Source: Polytrichum commune (lineage: Eukaryota; Streptophyta; Polytrichopsida; Polytrichales; Polytrichaceae). Taken from it: a stretch of DNA of 64,000 bases. The stretch covers positions 52,662,758-52,726,757 of the forward strand of contig OX485805.1 in assembly GCA_950295325.1 (NCBI GenBank), written 5' to 3'. The position numbers and the translations under genes were made by a program. Numbering within the stretch: position 1 is the first letter of the stretch; each line of letters opens with the position of its first letter. Shown here piece after piece: positions 35,640-48,073 of the stretch. Below the pieces are notes generated by a model. It ran no database searches, was not told the DNA's origin, and was given only the letters and a program-made list of their open reading frames with translations.

Positions 35640-36345
35640 TTGAAATCCATCATACAATATCCTTGTGGAGCTACGTGAGGGTTTTGAATCTAGCGAAATA
35701 TGCAGATGCTACAATCAATAATAAAGATTTTGTTGCTTGGCTATTGGAAGTGGGGAGCGGCTCCAATATTGAAGATGCTGGCATCACTCTTAAATTGCAT
35801 GGTTGTATTAACAAAGCACTTCCTTTGAACGCGCTTATAGACCAGATATACAATGACACTGTTGAGATTTTGGGTGGTCACTAACTATTATTTGCAAGCC
35901 CGCTTTATTTTATGTCCATGTAATTACTGATGCGGGCGTCAACATTCTCATCAAAGAAATTTTAAAAAGATTTTAAGTTGAAGTGTTGAGTCTTCACAAT
36001 ATTGATTTCAGTCATGTGGAGCTTGGAGCGAACACACGCATGCTTTCTCCTTCTGAATACATGAATAAGGCTCCTTGAGTCAAGCGCCGGAGGACACGTT
36101 TTCATTCTAGGCACAATTTCCTTGTCCTTTTTGTCGGTTGAGTTGTCTTTTCACTTCACGCTTCGCCAATTTTCCGGTGCAGTTGGCATTTTCTATGACT
36201 ATTAACAAGTTGTAGGGGCAATTCCTGCAACGAGTAGGCTTGAATATATCGGTGCATGTTTTCAATCATGGACTCATGGTCAACTGTGTGTTGTGCTCTT
36301 ACACGATACCCCAAGCAACTTTCAACTGTGTCCCATAGGAAGAAC
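35640..36345 (+). pseudogene. Helitron helicase (RepHel, PIF1-like) C-terminal remnant
   Basis: Several blocks in shifting frames follow the order of Helitron helicases. SLWSYVRVLNL is followed by DFVAWLLEVGSGSNIED, then KALPLNALIDQIYND and LGGH (35650-35883). Next come traces of LITDAGVNIL and GANTRMLSPSEYMNK near 35924-36067. The last block is PVQLAFSMTINKL, a stop and GQFLQRVG near 36176-36230, equivalent to the conserved INKSQGQ motif. At least three stops or frameshifts make it non-functional. Rolling-circle Rep sequence and Helitron termini were not found. Confidence 0.7.
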
Positions 36346-36950
36346 ATGGGAGATATTACCCCTTAAATCCCAGTGTTATGGATGGGAAGTTTGTATGTCC
36401 CATGATAGAGGGGAATTATCATGGGACAAACCAAAGTGAGATGCATCAAATATGAGAATTTGTTTCATCTCATAATTGTCCCTTTGAATCAAAAAGACAA
36501 TTTCAACTTTTCAATAATGGGAATATAATAATTTTATTTCAAAATATGATGGCCCCTCAACACTTGACTCTATCTCTGTCGGTTTAGGGTTTCTACTAGA
36601 CTTACCTACCATCCTTCTACATCAGCGTGTTTTTTGTTCCGAGCCGAGGTGGCAAATCGAGGCGGCATGAAATAACAAGAAGGTTTTTGGTGTTGAATCA
36701 ACGAGCATGCAACTAATACCTAGGAATTCGCAACGGTCTTAGGATGGCGTTGGATGCAGAAAAATTGGCCTTTAATTGGCCACATGCATTTTTAGTTATC
36801 ATCGTCCCAAAGGCCATAATTACAAGAACTCATAAAACGGCTCTATGTTTTTGACAAGGTCATCTACCCAAGGCTACTCCTGTCACTCCACCTCTGAAGA
36901 ACCACAGCGATCTCCAACTTAAGGTAGACGTGCCTAATTCGGTTAATTAT
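36346..36950. other. no gene recognised
   Basis: AT-rich spacer between the Helitron remnant and an R1 copy. Confidence 0.6.
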
Positions 36951-37262
36951 CTTAACTGGACACCTAATATATTTGAGTGAATGTGGTTTGTTGTGGTTCC
37001 ACGAACGGACACCAAAAAGACATGTGTTCAAAAGAGATTGGATTGCGTGCTCAAAACTGATGTCCATTCTAGGTTCAATAGTCAAAATAATTTGGTGCAT
37101 CTATATGACCAACCAAAAAGCAAAAAAATCTTCACCTTGACAATGAATAACATATTCATATGAGCTCCAAAAATTATGAGAAAAGTGACTACAGCCTAGA
37201 ATTGGATTTGCTAACCATCTCATACTAATCACGTGTTTCATATTCTAGGAGAAATGTGCCAA
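36951..37262 (+). repeat. dispersed repeat R1, complete-looking copy
   Basis: Defines the orientation of R1. It starts near 'cttaactggacacctaatat' and continues through 'gacaccaaaaagacatgtgtt', 'agagattggattg', 'gaataacatattcatatgagctcc' and 'taaccatctcatactaatc'. It ends at 'atattctaggaga'. It has no coding frame and no clear terminal inverted repeats. Related copies occur at 48.6 and 57.4 kb in the opposite orientation. Confidence 0.75.
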
Positions 37263-37342
37263 TGCCTTTGTCCGGCGCCAAATCCTCTCTCCCACACAAC
37301 TCTGCCCTTCGAAGATAAGGTTAGGTTTCGGAAAACTTCTGC

Positions 37343-37405
37343 GGTTAGGGTTTAGGATTTAGGGTTAGGGTTTGGTTAGCCCTAAACCCTTAAACCTTAG
37401 GCTAG
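37343..37405. repeat. interstitial telomere-like repeats, head to head
   Basis: Degenerate GGTTTAGGG/GTTAGGG units (37343-37377) are followed directly by CCCTAAACCC/TTAAACC units (37380-37398). The TTTAGGG unit is the plant telomere repeat. The opposed orientation forms an imperfect hairpin. Confidence 0.7.
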
Positions 37406-37667
37406 AGTTTGGTTTGTCCATCGCTTGCTGAAGTAGAGTTTTGTGAAAGCATTCACAAAATTTGTTTGAAGATGTGGAAATTTGTGGGCATTTCAGAAGG
37501 GATCAGGTTAGGAAATTGGGTCCATGCTGCCGAAACATTTCCAATCGCTTCTTAGAATATAAAATTTTACCATCTTTCCGCTACTTTTTTTTTTAGAACA
37601 ATTTTGGGGGTTTGGGGCTTAAGTTTGTGGATGAGTGAATCCATCTTCGTGCTGCTGTGAATTTTGT

Positions 37668-38042
37668 GTCTATGAATGATTTAGCATAGAGTGTATCATC
37701 CCTATAGAACTTTGTGGCGTCATTGCACCCTACATCTGTCACCACTTAGGGTTTAACGTTTGGTTGTTGAGACCATTATTTCTTGCTATGCAACCTCCGC
37801 ATTCAACCTTTTTGTGAGATTTCCTACTTATTTCACGTAATCTCGAAGGAAATCTCCATTCCAGTTCGAAGTTGTGATCTGCTAGCAATTGTGACTTTGA
37901 ATTGGCCATGTTGTGTCCGTGCATGTTTGGCATGAAGTGCATTATCCCTAAAGCAATTTATGGTGTCTTGTTACCCTGTATTTGTAACCATTAAGGTTTT
38001 TCAGGTTTGGTTTATGAGGCCATTTTTATGTTGCTATTCCAG
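37668..38042. repeat. imperfect direct duplication, spacing ~252 bp
   Basis: Blocks at about 37668-37790 and 37920-38042 share 'agtg.attatccct', 'tttgtggcgtc'/'tttatggtgtc', 'tacccct...ttgt.acca', 'ttgg.ttatgaggcca' and 'ttgctat'. A short (TC)n(TA)n microsatellite follows at about 38208-38240. Confidence 0.55.
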
Positions 38043-38669
38043 GATCGGATGTGTAGCTCGGCAAGTCTGGCATATACTAATTCAAATGAAATTGTGGTTC
38101 TTCTTCCTAGTGATAGTGTTGATTTCAAGACAAACAACATTGTATACTCTGGAAATTTTATTGGAATAACGTTGTTTGACAATCCACCACTAGCCATTAA
38201 AAATCTCTTTCTCTCTCTCTATATATATATATATATACATATATATTCATATATCCATATTTTACTTTCATCTTTCATTTTTTCATTTTTCTTCAATTTA
38301 GCTTCATCATCGTGCGCAAATATAAAAGGGTTCATTTCATCTTCTCTAGCCCACCTATAAATAGATTGAAAATCTGTTGCAATATAATTATTATTTTATT
38401 TAAACAAGAAAAATATGTTGTGTCCTTGATATCAAGTCATAAAAATTTCCTATTAAAATAAATGTACCAGGATTCAAATATAAATATGTCGTATGATTTT
38501 TGTGCCATCAAATTTTTAATCATGCATGGAACGTCACAGGTTCAACTAATGTCTTAAGATGACATTGCATAATACCTTCAAACTATGATAACCATGGAAC
38601 TATGTTCGATATTTAACCATCAATGACAAGCTAAGCTTTGGCCCCCCTCTTTGCTTCCGGAAGATCTAC
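38043..38669. other. no gene recognised
   Basis: It contains a plus-strand frame of 117 codons (38007-38360) with no recognised similarity. The frame runs into a (TA)n microsatellite that encodes an artificial YIYIYI stretch, so I do not call it a gene. Confidence 0.55.
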
Positions 38670-38672
38670 TTA

Positions 38673-39603
38673 GGGCCAAGTTCCATGTACCGATCCTGGT
38701 CCATTTCTTAACTGGGTGAGAAATGGGTAACATCATCCAAGAAATGGGTGATGTCACCCATTTAATGAAGGGGTATTTTATGTGGGGTGCCAGGTTATTC
38801 CAATTTCCTACTTTCTCATCAACTTTGGTGAGAGATAAGATATCACACTTTATGAAGGTGACCGGTAATGACGGTCACCATCATTTAATTTTTGATATTT
38901 GACTTGCACATGAATTTCCGTACATTTATTGAATGAATTTCAAATTATGTGTTCTTGGTGTCCATAAGTTGGTACCAATGTCATCTATGGCGATATATAA
39001 ATATTTATATATTTGGATTTTAGTTGAAATTATGATTGTACATTGTTTATAAGTGATTTTTGATACATTTGAGTAGTCTTTGATTTTTTTTCAATTAAAC
39101 ACGACACTTACTATCACATTGCATTTTTTGTAAATTTTTTATGAAGATCCCAATTCTTGAAAACATCATGAGATACACGTTGCCATGAGTTCACGATGAA
39201 AACTCCGACGATATAACATACAATCATTTTCAATCTCTTCTTTTCTTTTCGTTTCTTCTCACAACTAATGCTTGAGTGTACAAAGAGTGCATGATGCAAG
39301 AGCAAGGAGCCCTAGGAGTACCTTAAAAGAAAGGACTTGAAGAACAATATGGCCTTTAGTACCCAAGGTGACCGGCCGATCCAGTCACCAGAGCCTTCTA
39401 ACCAGCTCATGTCTTTCTCTTGACCATTAGGACGGCCTGTCCTTTGGCTCCCGCCCTTGCAGAACGTACAATGTGGGACACCTATCCATTTGGGGTACTA
39501 GTCCTTGGGTGAGGGGGATGGGCACATGGCACCACCCTTTTCCCACCCGCCCACTCATTTATTTATTTTTAAATGGACTAGGACTGGTACATGAACCTCG
39601 CCC
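38673..39603. mobile_element. MITE-B, PIF/Harbinger-like, 931 bp
   Basis: The left end is GGGCCAAGTTCCATGTACC. The right end, read in reverse complement, is GGGCGAGGTTCATGTACC. The inverted repeats extend to ~33 bp up to 'gtccattt'. The TTA target duplication lies at 38670-38672 and 39604-39606. The interior is AT-rich with a 'ggtgaccgg..gtcacc' palindrome near each end. It encodes no transposase. Confidence 0.85.
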
Positions 39604-39606
39604 TTA

Positions 39607-40682
39607 ACATGAGCAAAGTGATGCATCCCTGTGAAAATTGTTGTCATGAGAAATCATACTACAAGAGGGCCAAGTACTGCTCATACATACACCAAGTATC
39701 TTCTAGTGATTGGTTCCACATGTTTATAAGTCGTGTGAATGTTTATTGTAGTAGGTAAATATTTTTTCCAATTTTGGTCATTGGCGATTAAGTAGTAGGA
39801 GTTGCATTAAATATTATGTACCATGATTTCACTACACATACACGGGTAGATCACTTAGGGCATTTAAAAAACGATGTGCGGCATAATATAAAGAGGATTA
39901 AAATCATTTGAAATAAAAATTATAAAGGAATTCCAAAGAATGAAGGGGCCATTAAATGTAGACAATCCCATTATAAGTAAGTTAGATGGACATATAACGT
40001 GGGCCATTATTTTTTTGTAAAATTAATATAGGGGCTGAAGATAAGGATCCTAGAAGGTATGTTTAATATGGTATGTAAACACACGGACATTTTTCCTATG
40101 TTTCCACCCTTACCCTATTTGTGGTGTACTTGGGGTTATTTTGTACGCGCTGTAACATTGTGGACTCCACCCTAAATTGTAAATTCTAAACCCGCTTTAC
40201 TATGCTCTGTGTTTTTGGTCACTTGCATTGCAATGACCACTATGGTATTTGTGTTGGCATCTCCTATGTGTTTTCATCATAACAGTGTTTGCAATGGTAT
40301 TACTTTGCTATCGCCTCCTATGTGTTTTCTTCATAACTCTGTTTGCAATGGTATTACTGTTTGCACGCTTCTTTGTTTCCATGCTTTCCCTCAACACTCG
40401 TCCATTGTGTTAGGAAGTAGATTAGCTTTTATTACTTAAAAGGTATATAGAGTACAAAAAATTACAGTGACTTGGACAATATAAGTAATGAAAGGATGCA
40501 AACAAATGGGCCAATTTTAAAATTTAAGTAATTATAGGGAGGGTTTAATTCAGCCCTTGAAGGTAAATAGCCCCAAAACAAAAAACCCCCAGCCGCATGT
40601 GGTGCACAAAAATGCCTTAGAGTGATCTGCCTGTGTACACATACTCTGTCTAGTTGAGTTGCATGCCATGTCATTGATTCAA
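39607..40682. other. no gene recognised
   Basis: AT-rich sequence. A 50-bp direct duplication at about 40259-40355 ('cctatgtgttttc.tcataac..tgtttgcaatggtattact') is visible. Nothing else is assignable. Confidence 0.6.
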
Positions 40683-41054
40683 TACAGTCTAACGTTGTTA
40701 ACACGACACTCGTTTATACAACACCTTCAATATTACGACACATTTTTGCGAGACCAACCTTTTCAGTTCAAGACTCCCTTTTTTATACGACTACGACACT
40801 CAATAATATGACATTTAGAATCTATGTTTTGTCATATTAAAGAGGTGGTTAGTGTTAAAATTTCTTTCATCTATGTTATGTACATCTAAAATACATCCAT
40901 TTTCACTTGGAAACTACTTGGGAACTTCACTTATCATTGGGAACTTAATGAGAATTAGGGTTACTAGTGTAGAATGGACATGGTTAGGGTTAGCGTGGCC
41001 TCTTGCCTAGTATGTTGCCTCGTACTCATGGTGATATAGTATCACCAATATCTT

Positions 41055-41433
41055 TGTGCACTCTCTCGCATGAATTGTTGGAGGATGGCACGTATATTAC
41101 CTGCAACATGGGATGTTGATTTTGCCCTCGTTGATGAAAGGGAGAAGGATAGAATGCAAAAAAGAATAAGATGAACTTGGTGCTCTGATTTCAAAGTTGC
41201 AATTGGGTGATGATGAGATGTCAATCGAGACTTACATTCAGATGGAAGGGGAAGAGATTACTGAGCTAAAATTGAGTACTGATGAGTTGGTGGATGTTGC
41301 TTTGGGAACCAGTTTTACACAAGACTTTGATCTTAATGTTGATCTAGATTCAATAGATGTGGATGATTTTGCTCCACCTACAATAAAGCTTGATGATGTT
41401 AAACATCATGAATCATTGTTGTCTAGTTTCTGA
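41055..41433 (+). pseudogene. pogo/Tigger-like transposase C-terminal remnant
   Basis: One frame reads NCWRMARILPATWD then VDERE (from 41073). After a frameshift near 41170-41197, a 78-codon frame follows with MSIETYIQMEGEE, TDELVDVALG and HHESLLSSF. NCWR+..LP followed by an acidic tail with 'Y..ME.E...LTDEELV' is the layout of the region after the DDE domain in pogo-like (Tc1/mariner) transposases. The DDE core is absent. About 390 bp upstream, TA-CAGTCTAACG at 40683 may be the element's left terminus; no matching right terminus was found. Acidic-tail similarity alone is weak, so the call is moderate. Confidence 0.5.
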
Positions 41434-42304
41434 TTAGGAAACTCTTTGTATTTTGATGTTAATGAAATTATTAGTAGGAAATTTAGACAAAATGACAGTT
41501 GCTAACTTGGGTAGGCAACACCAAAGATATTTGGACTCTTCTTTCAAGAGTTCTTGAGAATATTTGTATTTGTTTAGAGTGGTAAGTTATTATTTTACAC
41601 CATCTATATTGCTTAAACTCGTTGTATATATTTTTAAGCTCATATTAGTTATGTTTTTGTATTTACTCAATAATACAACAACTATACGCCATTTTTCATA
41701 TTAATGAAAAGACAACACCTTGATAATACGACTATTCTTGTATTTCCCAAAAGTGTCCCACACATATGATTCATGTAACATTTTTAACATCTTCTTCTAC
41801 TGGTAATGCAAAGCACACAACATCTTCCCCACGACATCCATCTTTTACGGACATTCTCAACAAAATATATATATCTCTTTCATAATCATATACATAATCC
41901 ATTGTCCCAACATATCCATATACATAGTCTATTGTCCCCAACATAACCACCCACACAAACTACCCATTGCCACCATCGTATTCCATATTGAAGAATCCCG
42001 ACATCACGTCACCATTTGAGAGTTGCCTCACACAAGCAACAAAGGAATCAATGCCGTCAACAAACTTGCTAAAGCATGCTCCCATTACCAATCCATTGTT
42101 GTCACACCTTTCCATCTTATTGGCCACACCATTTTGTACGGACATGTAAGCTACCCCATGCCCACACAACATGACGGATCCATACATAACCTCCAATGAA
42201 AAATTGAAAATGAACACAAAGATAGCACCGTTACTTCTCACGCTACTTATAAATTTCAATATGTCAATAACACACTCTTACAAAGACATAAAATCCTTAA
42301 ACAC
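41434..42304. other. no gene recognised
   Basis: AT-rich flank of the pogo-like remnant. Short frames on both strands (for example 41960-42259 minus) show no domain that I recognise. Confidence 0.55.
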
Positions 42305-42600
42305 CAAATTTCGCCATTATGCCACTTGGGCCCCCTTTGCAAAGACGAAACGTGGTTACACTTGCTCTCCACTTGTCGTAACCAACATCTCAATAACCTT
42401 TGTACAAATGGGCATAGTAAAGTTGAACACGCAACCTTGCCTCCCTACAATCTCATCCACACACAAGATGCTTCATTATGGCCCACGTTGGTACTCACCA
42501 TTCAAGCCCACTTTGACAATATTGTCCATGTTGGGCTTCTACCATGCTCATGCTATGCACCACACTACATGTACTCAAAACGCTACCCGACCTTGCGTCC
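42305..42600 (+). pseudogene. second LINE-like C-terminal remnant
   Basis: A plus frame contains LCKDETWLHLLSTCRNQHLN followed by NL.....HSKVEHAT. The pattern C-x2-C-x3-ETWLHLLS-x-C with a downstream HxKAVH-type motif occurs near the C-terminus of some non-LTR reverse transcriptases. Here the first cysteine of CPLC is replaced by glycine and the frame decays. This family differs from the 24.6, 49.0 and 54.0 kb copies. Confidence 0.4.
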
Positions 42601-42604
42601 TTGT

Positions 42605-43239
42605 TCTCCCATCTTCAAATCTCACGAGTCTATAATTTATTGAATTAATTAATCGGTCTGTAGATTTTTTGATACATTGGCCCAATATAGACTCGCCATA
42701 TATAACCTCTCAATCACACACCTGACAACCATTGGATGGTTAATCTCCCCTTTAATGATTATCACCACGGGTGTTGGTGGCAATACATCATTTGTCTAAT
42801 GATCAACTCCACTTCCTTCATGTTTCTATTGCTAACATTTATAGACTCGTGTCATAAGATTATTAAGTAATGTGCATTCGTTCATGTGGCCCCTAAGAAT
42901 ATCACCATAGGATGCCGCAACTAGTGCAAATTTAGTTAGATTCACTACTTAATAATGTTATGGTCCTCCATTTGAACCATCTTCATTAAATATCTCTCTT
43001 ATCTTATCCTCAACAAATGGGAAAAATGAACATAAAAGACAACAACTATCCCTTCCCCTCCCCCCCCAAAAGAATAAAATAAAGAATAAAGAATTCAAAT
43101 TCAAATTCAAATTAAGTAAACCTATGTTCTCCCATTCCTTCCCCTCTTATGCTCCTTCAAGAGGCATGCGGTAGCCCTTGATCAACACTTAAGGCACTCA
43201 TCTTAATATGGTTGTTCGGTAATAAAATATAGGTTTTAT
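42605..43239. other. no gene recognised
   Basis: AT-rich sequence with a poly-C run near 43061-43068 and a short 'attcaaattcaaattcaaatt' repeat at about 43091. No coding potential seen. Confidence 0.6.
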
Positions 43240-43360
43240 TTTTCTTAATTGGACCCGTAGATTTGATTGGTATGTGGTTTGGGGAGGATCAAAGAGCAAA
43301 CATCATAAAGACACATGTTTAAAAGAGATTGGACTATGCCTTCAAATATTAATAACTAGC
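43240..43360 (+). repeat. R1 partial copy
   Basis: Matches the first third of R1: 'cttaattggacccgtagattt', 'gtatgtggttt', 'agacacatgtttaaaagagattggact'. The rest of R1 is absent. Confidence 0.65.
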
Positions 43361-44780
43361 TCCTACACTCAATAATGAACACAATTGGCAGGGCATGTAT
43401 ATCCAGTTCAGAAATCAACATACATGCACTTCAGATAATGATAACTAAATCAAGAGAGAGCCAATTTATAATCTAGTTTTTGCATATGTTTCATTGTAGA
43501 TTTGCTAATGCAACACAAGTTTCATTGTGTAAATCTAATTGGTAAGAGTCAGAGAACATGAATAAGAACCAAATAACACCCACATACCTTATGTAAAATT
43601 GTTGTAACTCTACTTGTTGTGTTGATGGGTTGGTGGAGTGGATCACACCAAAAGAAAGAGTACAAAGCATGATTCAATGGTAAGATATGGGTATCGACTC
43701 CTTACCAACCTAATGGTCATGACTCCTCAAATGCACTTTAAGACAATGATTCACATTATGTTGCCTCAATTCTAGCTTAATCTCATGATATGGCCCGCTC
43801 ATTCACCTATTTTGTACACATGTATGTTCACATTGAACCTCTTTTGTGCACTCACGTACTATGTTTTCACATGGTACAAAATACACATCCTTGAGGAGAC
43901 CAAGCTCATTCATTGCTAGAATACCATACTAGCTTTAGCACTACACCATTTATGGCAAATATTGTGGATCACACTAATAACAAGGAATCTTTACTAGAAA
44001 CATTGGGGATAACATTATAAGTACACAATATTTATCAACCTACACTATATAACATTCGAGGTCTAAGAAAGAAATTTGAATATCTCTTCTAGACTAGCTC
44101 AATTTTCACAACTCTTTTTTCTTTAAAGATCAATATGGACTCCTAGCTCTTAGCCATTTGGTCCCAATCACCCTCAGGTGAGTGATCATGGAACCATGTG
44201 AGAAAAAATGTAGGGTCAATCTTATTCTTTGGAGCTAAGATTTACAATGTTTATGGAATGTAAAATATGAAACATGTGGGTATAATTAAGATAAAATGGG
44301 TGAAAAGAGGAAACAATAAGAAATTGGTAAGTTTGAGTTAGCATTAGATCTGGCCTAGGAGTGGATAGATGATTTTTTATGGATGTATTATCGTATGTTG
44401 TGGATGAGAACTTGAGAAGTAGTAATATTTTGCTTTGTATGTCCTCATTATGCTTGCCCGTTGGGTATTGAATGTTGGTTAGGTTGTTTTCACCCTAGGG
44501 TTTTGCAAGGAGTCATCCCCGGGGGGTGGACTCTTCATACCATGTACGAACTAACATGAGTGCAAAGGGGTATCATTTGAGGCATTAACGTACATAGCAT
44601 ACATAAGAGATAGGTATTTCTTTTCTTCCTTCTAGTGTGTACATGTCAAAGGGTATTAAGAAATTTAAAGTAAAGGTAGATATATAAAAGGGGCAGGAAA
44701 ATTTGACAAGAGATTGTGAGCCAAATTTTTGGTCATTTCAGTTCAACTATAGGCTTATAGTTTAATTCAGATGGAGTCAT
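43361..44780. other. no gene recognised
   Basis: AT-rich sequence without long frames or recognisable repeats. Confidence 0.6.
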
Positions 44781-46860
44781 CCAATAGGATGAATATAGTT
44801 AAACCATAGGAGGAAGTTATAACTATTGTCACGGCCATAGGAGGCCCTAGTAGGCGGTTACGGAAACTATCTTCTCCTCGCCTCCGTAAGAGGGCGGCCG
44901 AGGAAGGAGAAGCCAGACATTGCATGATTATAGTTGAGCGCATTGTAGAACCATAGGCGTGTCTCCCTCAGCACCGAGAGCGGGCGAGGACCATTGTTGA
45001 ACTATTTTCCTTTTTAAGTAAACACCGCAGTGATTGCGGGTTACTGTTTTATGTGAAAGAGCATTGTTATTGTGAATGGAATTTGTTGAGTGACCGAGAA
45101 CGAGTCGAACTATGTCCTGACTTCAGAAAGTATGTGTGAATTGTGACACTATAATCTGGAATTCAAATATTGATTCAATGTGAGTGAAGGTGAGCGAGTA
45201 AAGAAGGATTGAGAGAAAAGTAGTCTACCACTGATTGACGAAGAAAGTGAAGGAGTTTATGAGGAATCAGAGGGGGAATTAAGAGTGAAAGCTATTGGTG
45301 AATGGAATTGAATATTGTGCAACCGTAATTGGAGCGAAGGCTCTCGAACATAGTTGAGTAATCTGGAGCGGAGAATTGAATAAGTATGAGAGTGAATAAG
45401 AGAAAGTCTGAAATGAAGAGAGTAGAGTGAATTGTGAATGATGAACGGAGAGTAAAAGGTGTACACATTCATAACATTGTGAGTAATTGAGATGGAAAAG
45501 GAATAAGAAAAGTAAACCAGGAGCGAGTAAGCGAGAGATCTCGACCATGGTTGAATTACATGGAGTTGAGCGTCAGAAAGGGAGAATGTTGAATGAGATA
45601 ACTATTGTCTAACCGAGGAGTATAGTTGTCCGAACAGGAAACCATCTGTTGAGAACCACACGAGGGTGAAGCTCAGTAAAACTATAAGCAGAGGAAATTA
45701 CCTATAATGTGGAGAGAGAAAGGAATTCTGAAACTCTCGGAGCAAAGAAATGGAATGTTGGTAGAGAGGGAGAGATTGAGTATAGAGAAAACTATATTCG
45801 GGTAGCTTTGGGAGAGAGGCATACCTGAGAGAGAGAGAGGGCGAGGGAGTCGAACAATCGTCAGGTAAGGCCTGAAGGCCAAGTGTCGGGCGATAGTGTA
45901 ACTATTGACGATTGTTTAGGCCTGAGATAGGTACTGAGAGGAAGGGTAAGGCCAAAGGCCAACCCATAGGGAAAAATGATTATTGTTAACATGAAGTGAG
46001 ACAGAGAGAAGTGATGTGATGATAGTGCAACCAAAAAGAGATCATAGTGGAACCTGAGATTTAGGCTGATAGAATTATCATTTGAGGAGTGAGTTTAAGG
46101 ATAGATTCTCAATCAATTGAAGTGATGAGAAATCACTTCTGATCAATTGATTAGGGAAGAAATCGAGGGAGGTGAGAGAGATTAAATGAACATAAGATAG
46201 AAATAACTTTGGATTATCAAGAAGACCTAGGCATAAGTTAATTTAATTGGAGTTTTGATTGTTAAGTAGTCAAGAGATGAGATCTTTGGGTATGGAATGC
46301 GATTTAATCCTTTCAACTATTGTCTTGTGTGTTACCCTGGTTGTTGTTGTTGCAGGTTGTGCAGGGCGACCAAGACTATAGCTTGACGGATAATGGTTAA
46401 TTGCATAAGTTGTGAGTAATGATTAAATCTGGAGATAAGGAATAAACAATTGTTTTGTATTGGAATTAACATTGACCAAGTAATAAAGGAATTGCCTTGA
46501 ATTGAAGATGCATTGGCCAATGGTTACCAAAAGACAATTGTGTTACTCAAAGACTATTGTTCTCTCTTGACTATTGTTCTACAAAATCTCATGACGAGAT
46601 GGTTACTACCGAGACTGACACACATACCCCACTGACTGAGACACAGTGAGAGGAAACCAAGAGAGAAAAGGAGAGTAAAAGACATACCAGTCATGTTCTA
46701 GAGTGAATATAGCAAACCCTTTGGTCTAATTAATGAACTATGAAGTGACAAATGCCTGTAATAGACACTAGTTAAGCCTTCCTTGAGAGTCTGTACCCTG
46801 GTGTTTTGGGTTATTTAAGTGAGAGCAAAAACTAACTACAGAGATGTATTTGTTTCATTG
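44780..46860. repeat. long purine-rich repeat, possibly an old LTR (copy 2)
   Basis: The plus strand is GA-rich over about 45100-46700, with 'agagagagagggcgag' near 45828. The final block (about 46778-46850) matches the end of the GA-rich region at 27.0-28.8 kb. Minus-strand frames at 45257-45882 are low-complexity S/L/F products of this bias. The LTR interpretation is unproven. Confidence 0.35.
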
Positions 46861-47733
46861 GATTCACGTTTTCATCCATTGTTGTCATGTGGTAATAGTC
46901 CTCAATGACTACCTTGTCCATTTTTGTTAGGGTTTGCATTTGGGTTCTAGGTTTTTACAAATTGGAAGCTCTTGGACAACATTGGCTCCCTTGAGGGTTG
47001 CTCTCCGGATTGTGGCTAGGTTTTTGTGCTCCAGTCTTTGTTTGTTTGGTGCAATTGTTGAGATACAAGCTATGGATGAAAATTTGTTCAATGACTTTCT
47101 CATTGGAAAGTGAAAGTAGATTTTATATGTAGTTGAGGTACTTATCACATTCAATTGAAAAGCTTAGTATATATACATGACTCCATTTTTAGCATGCCAT
47201 TAGTACGTATACATTTAAATTCTCTCCATGAGTCCTTGTATGTAGGGGTCTGAGCTCATAGTGACCCACACACGTCATTTAGCTATCCAATGAAAAATCC
47301 AACCCTAGGGAGTCATCTCACACCTCACTTAGATTAGAATTTGGAGCACTTTTTATAATAAGGTTTGTGGTGCTCAATTAATGGTAGGAAGGTCTCATGC
47401 TTGCCATTGTGTGTTGGCATGTTAGATTTTGTAATTAAGCAAACATTTGTATTTGATGTAGGTGTAATATGGAGTATCAAATGCGATTTTGTCCGCCTTT
47501 CCTTTGAATAGTGAGTGGATGTCAAGGTATGAGCTTATTGTCTAGTTGGTTGTTATACTGGTGGTTATGTTTTCTTAGAAACACAACAAACACATGCACA
47601 TAGGTTTTTGGTAGTGTCTCCCATGATTCTCGAACTCGGGAAGTCTTGTGCTCTTTGGATTTGCAGTCTCATTTTGCTTTCGATTGTCACTCTAGGTCCA
47701 ATGTAACTAGAGATATAATATTGAGAACATAGC
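46861..47733. other. no gene recognised
   Basis: AT-rich spacer with only short frames. Confidence 0.6.
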
Positions 47734-47735
47734 TA

Positions 47736-48073
47736 CACTAAATAGGTAGATTAGTGTTAGATGAAGATTAGTGTTAGATGCAATAGTTACCTAAAACACT
47801 AAATTTCAACTGATATTACAATTAGTGTTTGAATAGGGTTTGAACAAATTATACCTTTCACGAGGTTCTCATATTCTTCTTCCTTCAATTCTTCATTCCA
47901 AGATTTACAAAATATCATCTAACACTAAATGCGCTCATGTAAATATTTAAAGTTACTACTTGGTACAAATAATGTTAGAGTTGACATTTAGTGTTCTAAC
48001 ACTATAGAGACAATTTACATTTAGCGTTTTCGTCGACTATTAGTGTTTCCAACACTAATCTACCTATTTAGTG
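47736..48073. mobile_element. 338-bp MITE with CACTAAATAGG termini
   Basis: The left end is CACTAAATAGGTAGATTAGT and the right end is its reverse complement. The inverted repeats are ~24 bp and flanked by TA on both sides (47734-47735, 48074-48075). Short 'agtgttaga'/'ctaacact' motifs recur inside. A TA duplication suggests Tc1/mariner, whereas the CACTA start suggests CACTA; a 3-bp duplication is not seen. Confidence 0.75.

Noticed and set aside
45257-45882. Minus-strand serine/leucine/phenylalanine-rich frames
   Set aside because: These are products of the GA-rich bias of the plus strand, not recognisable proteins.
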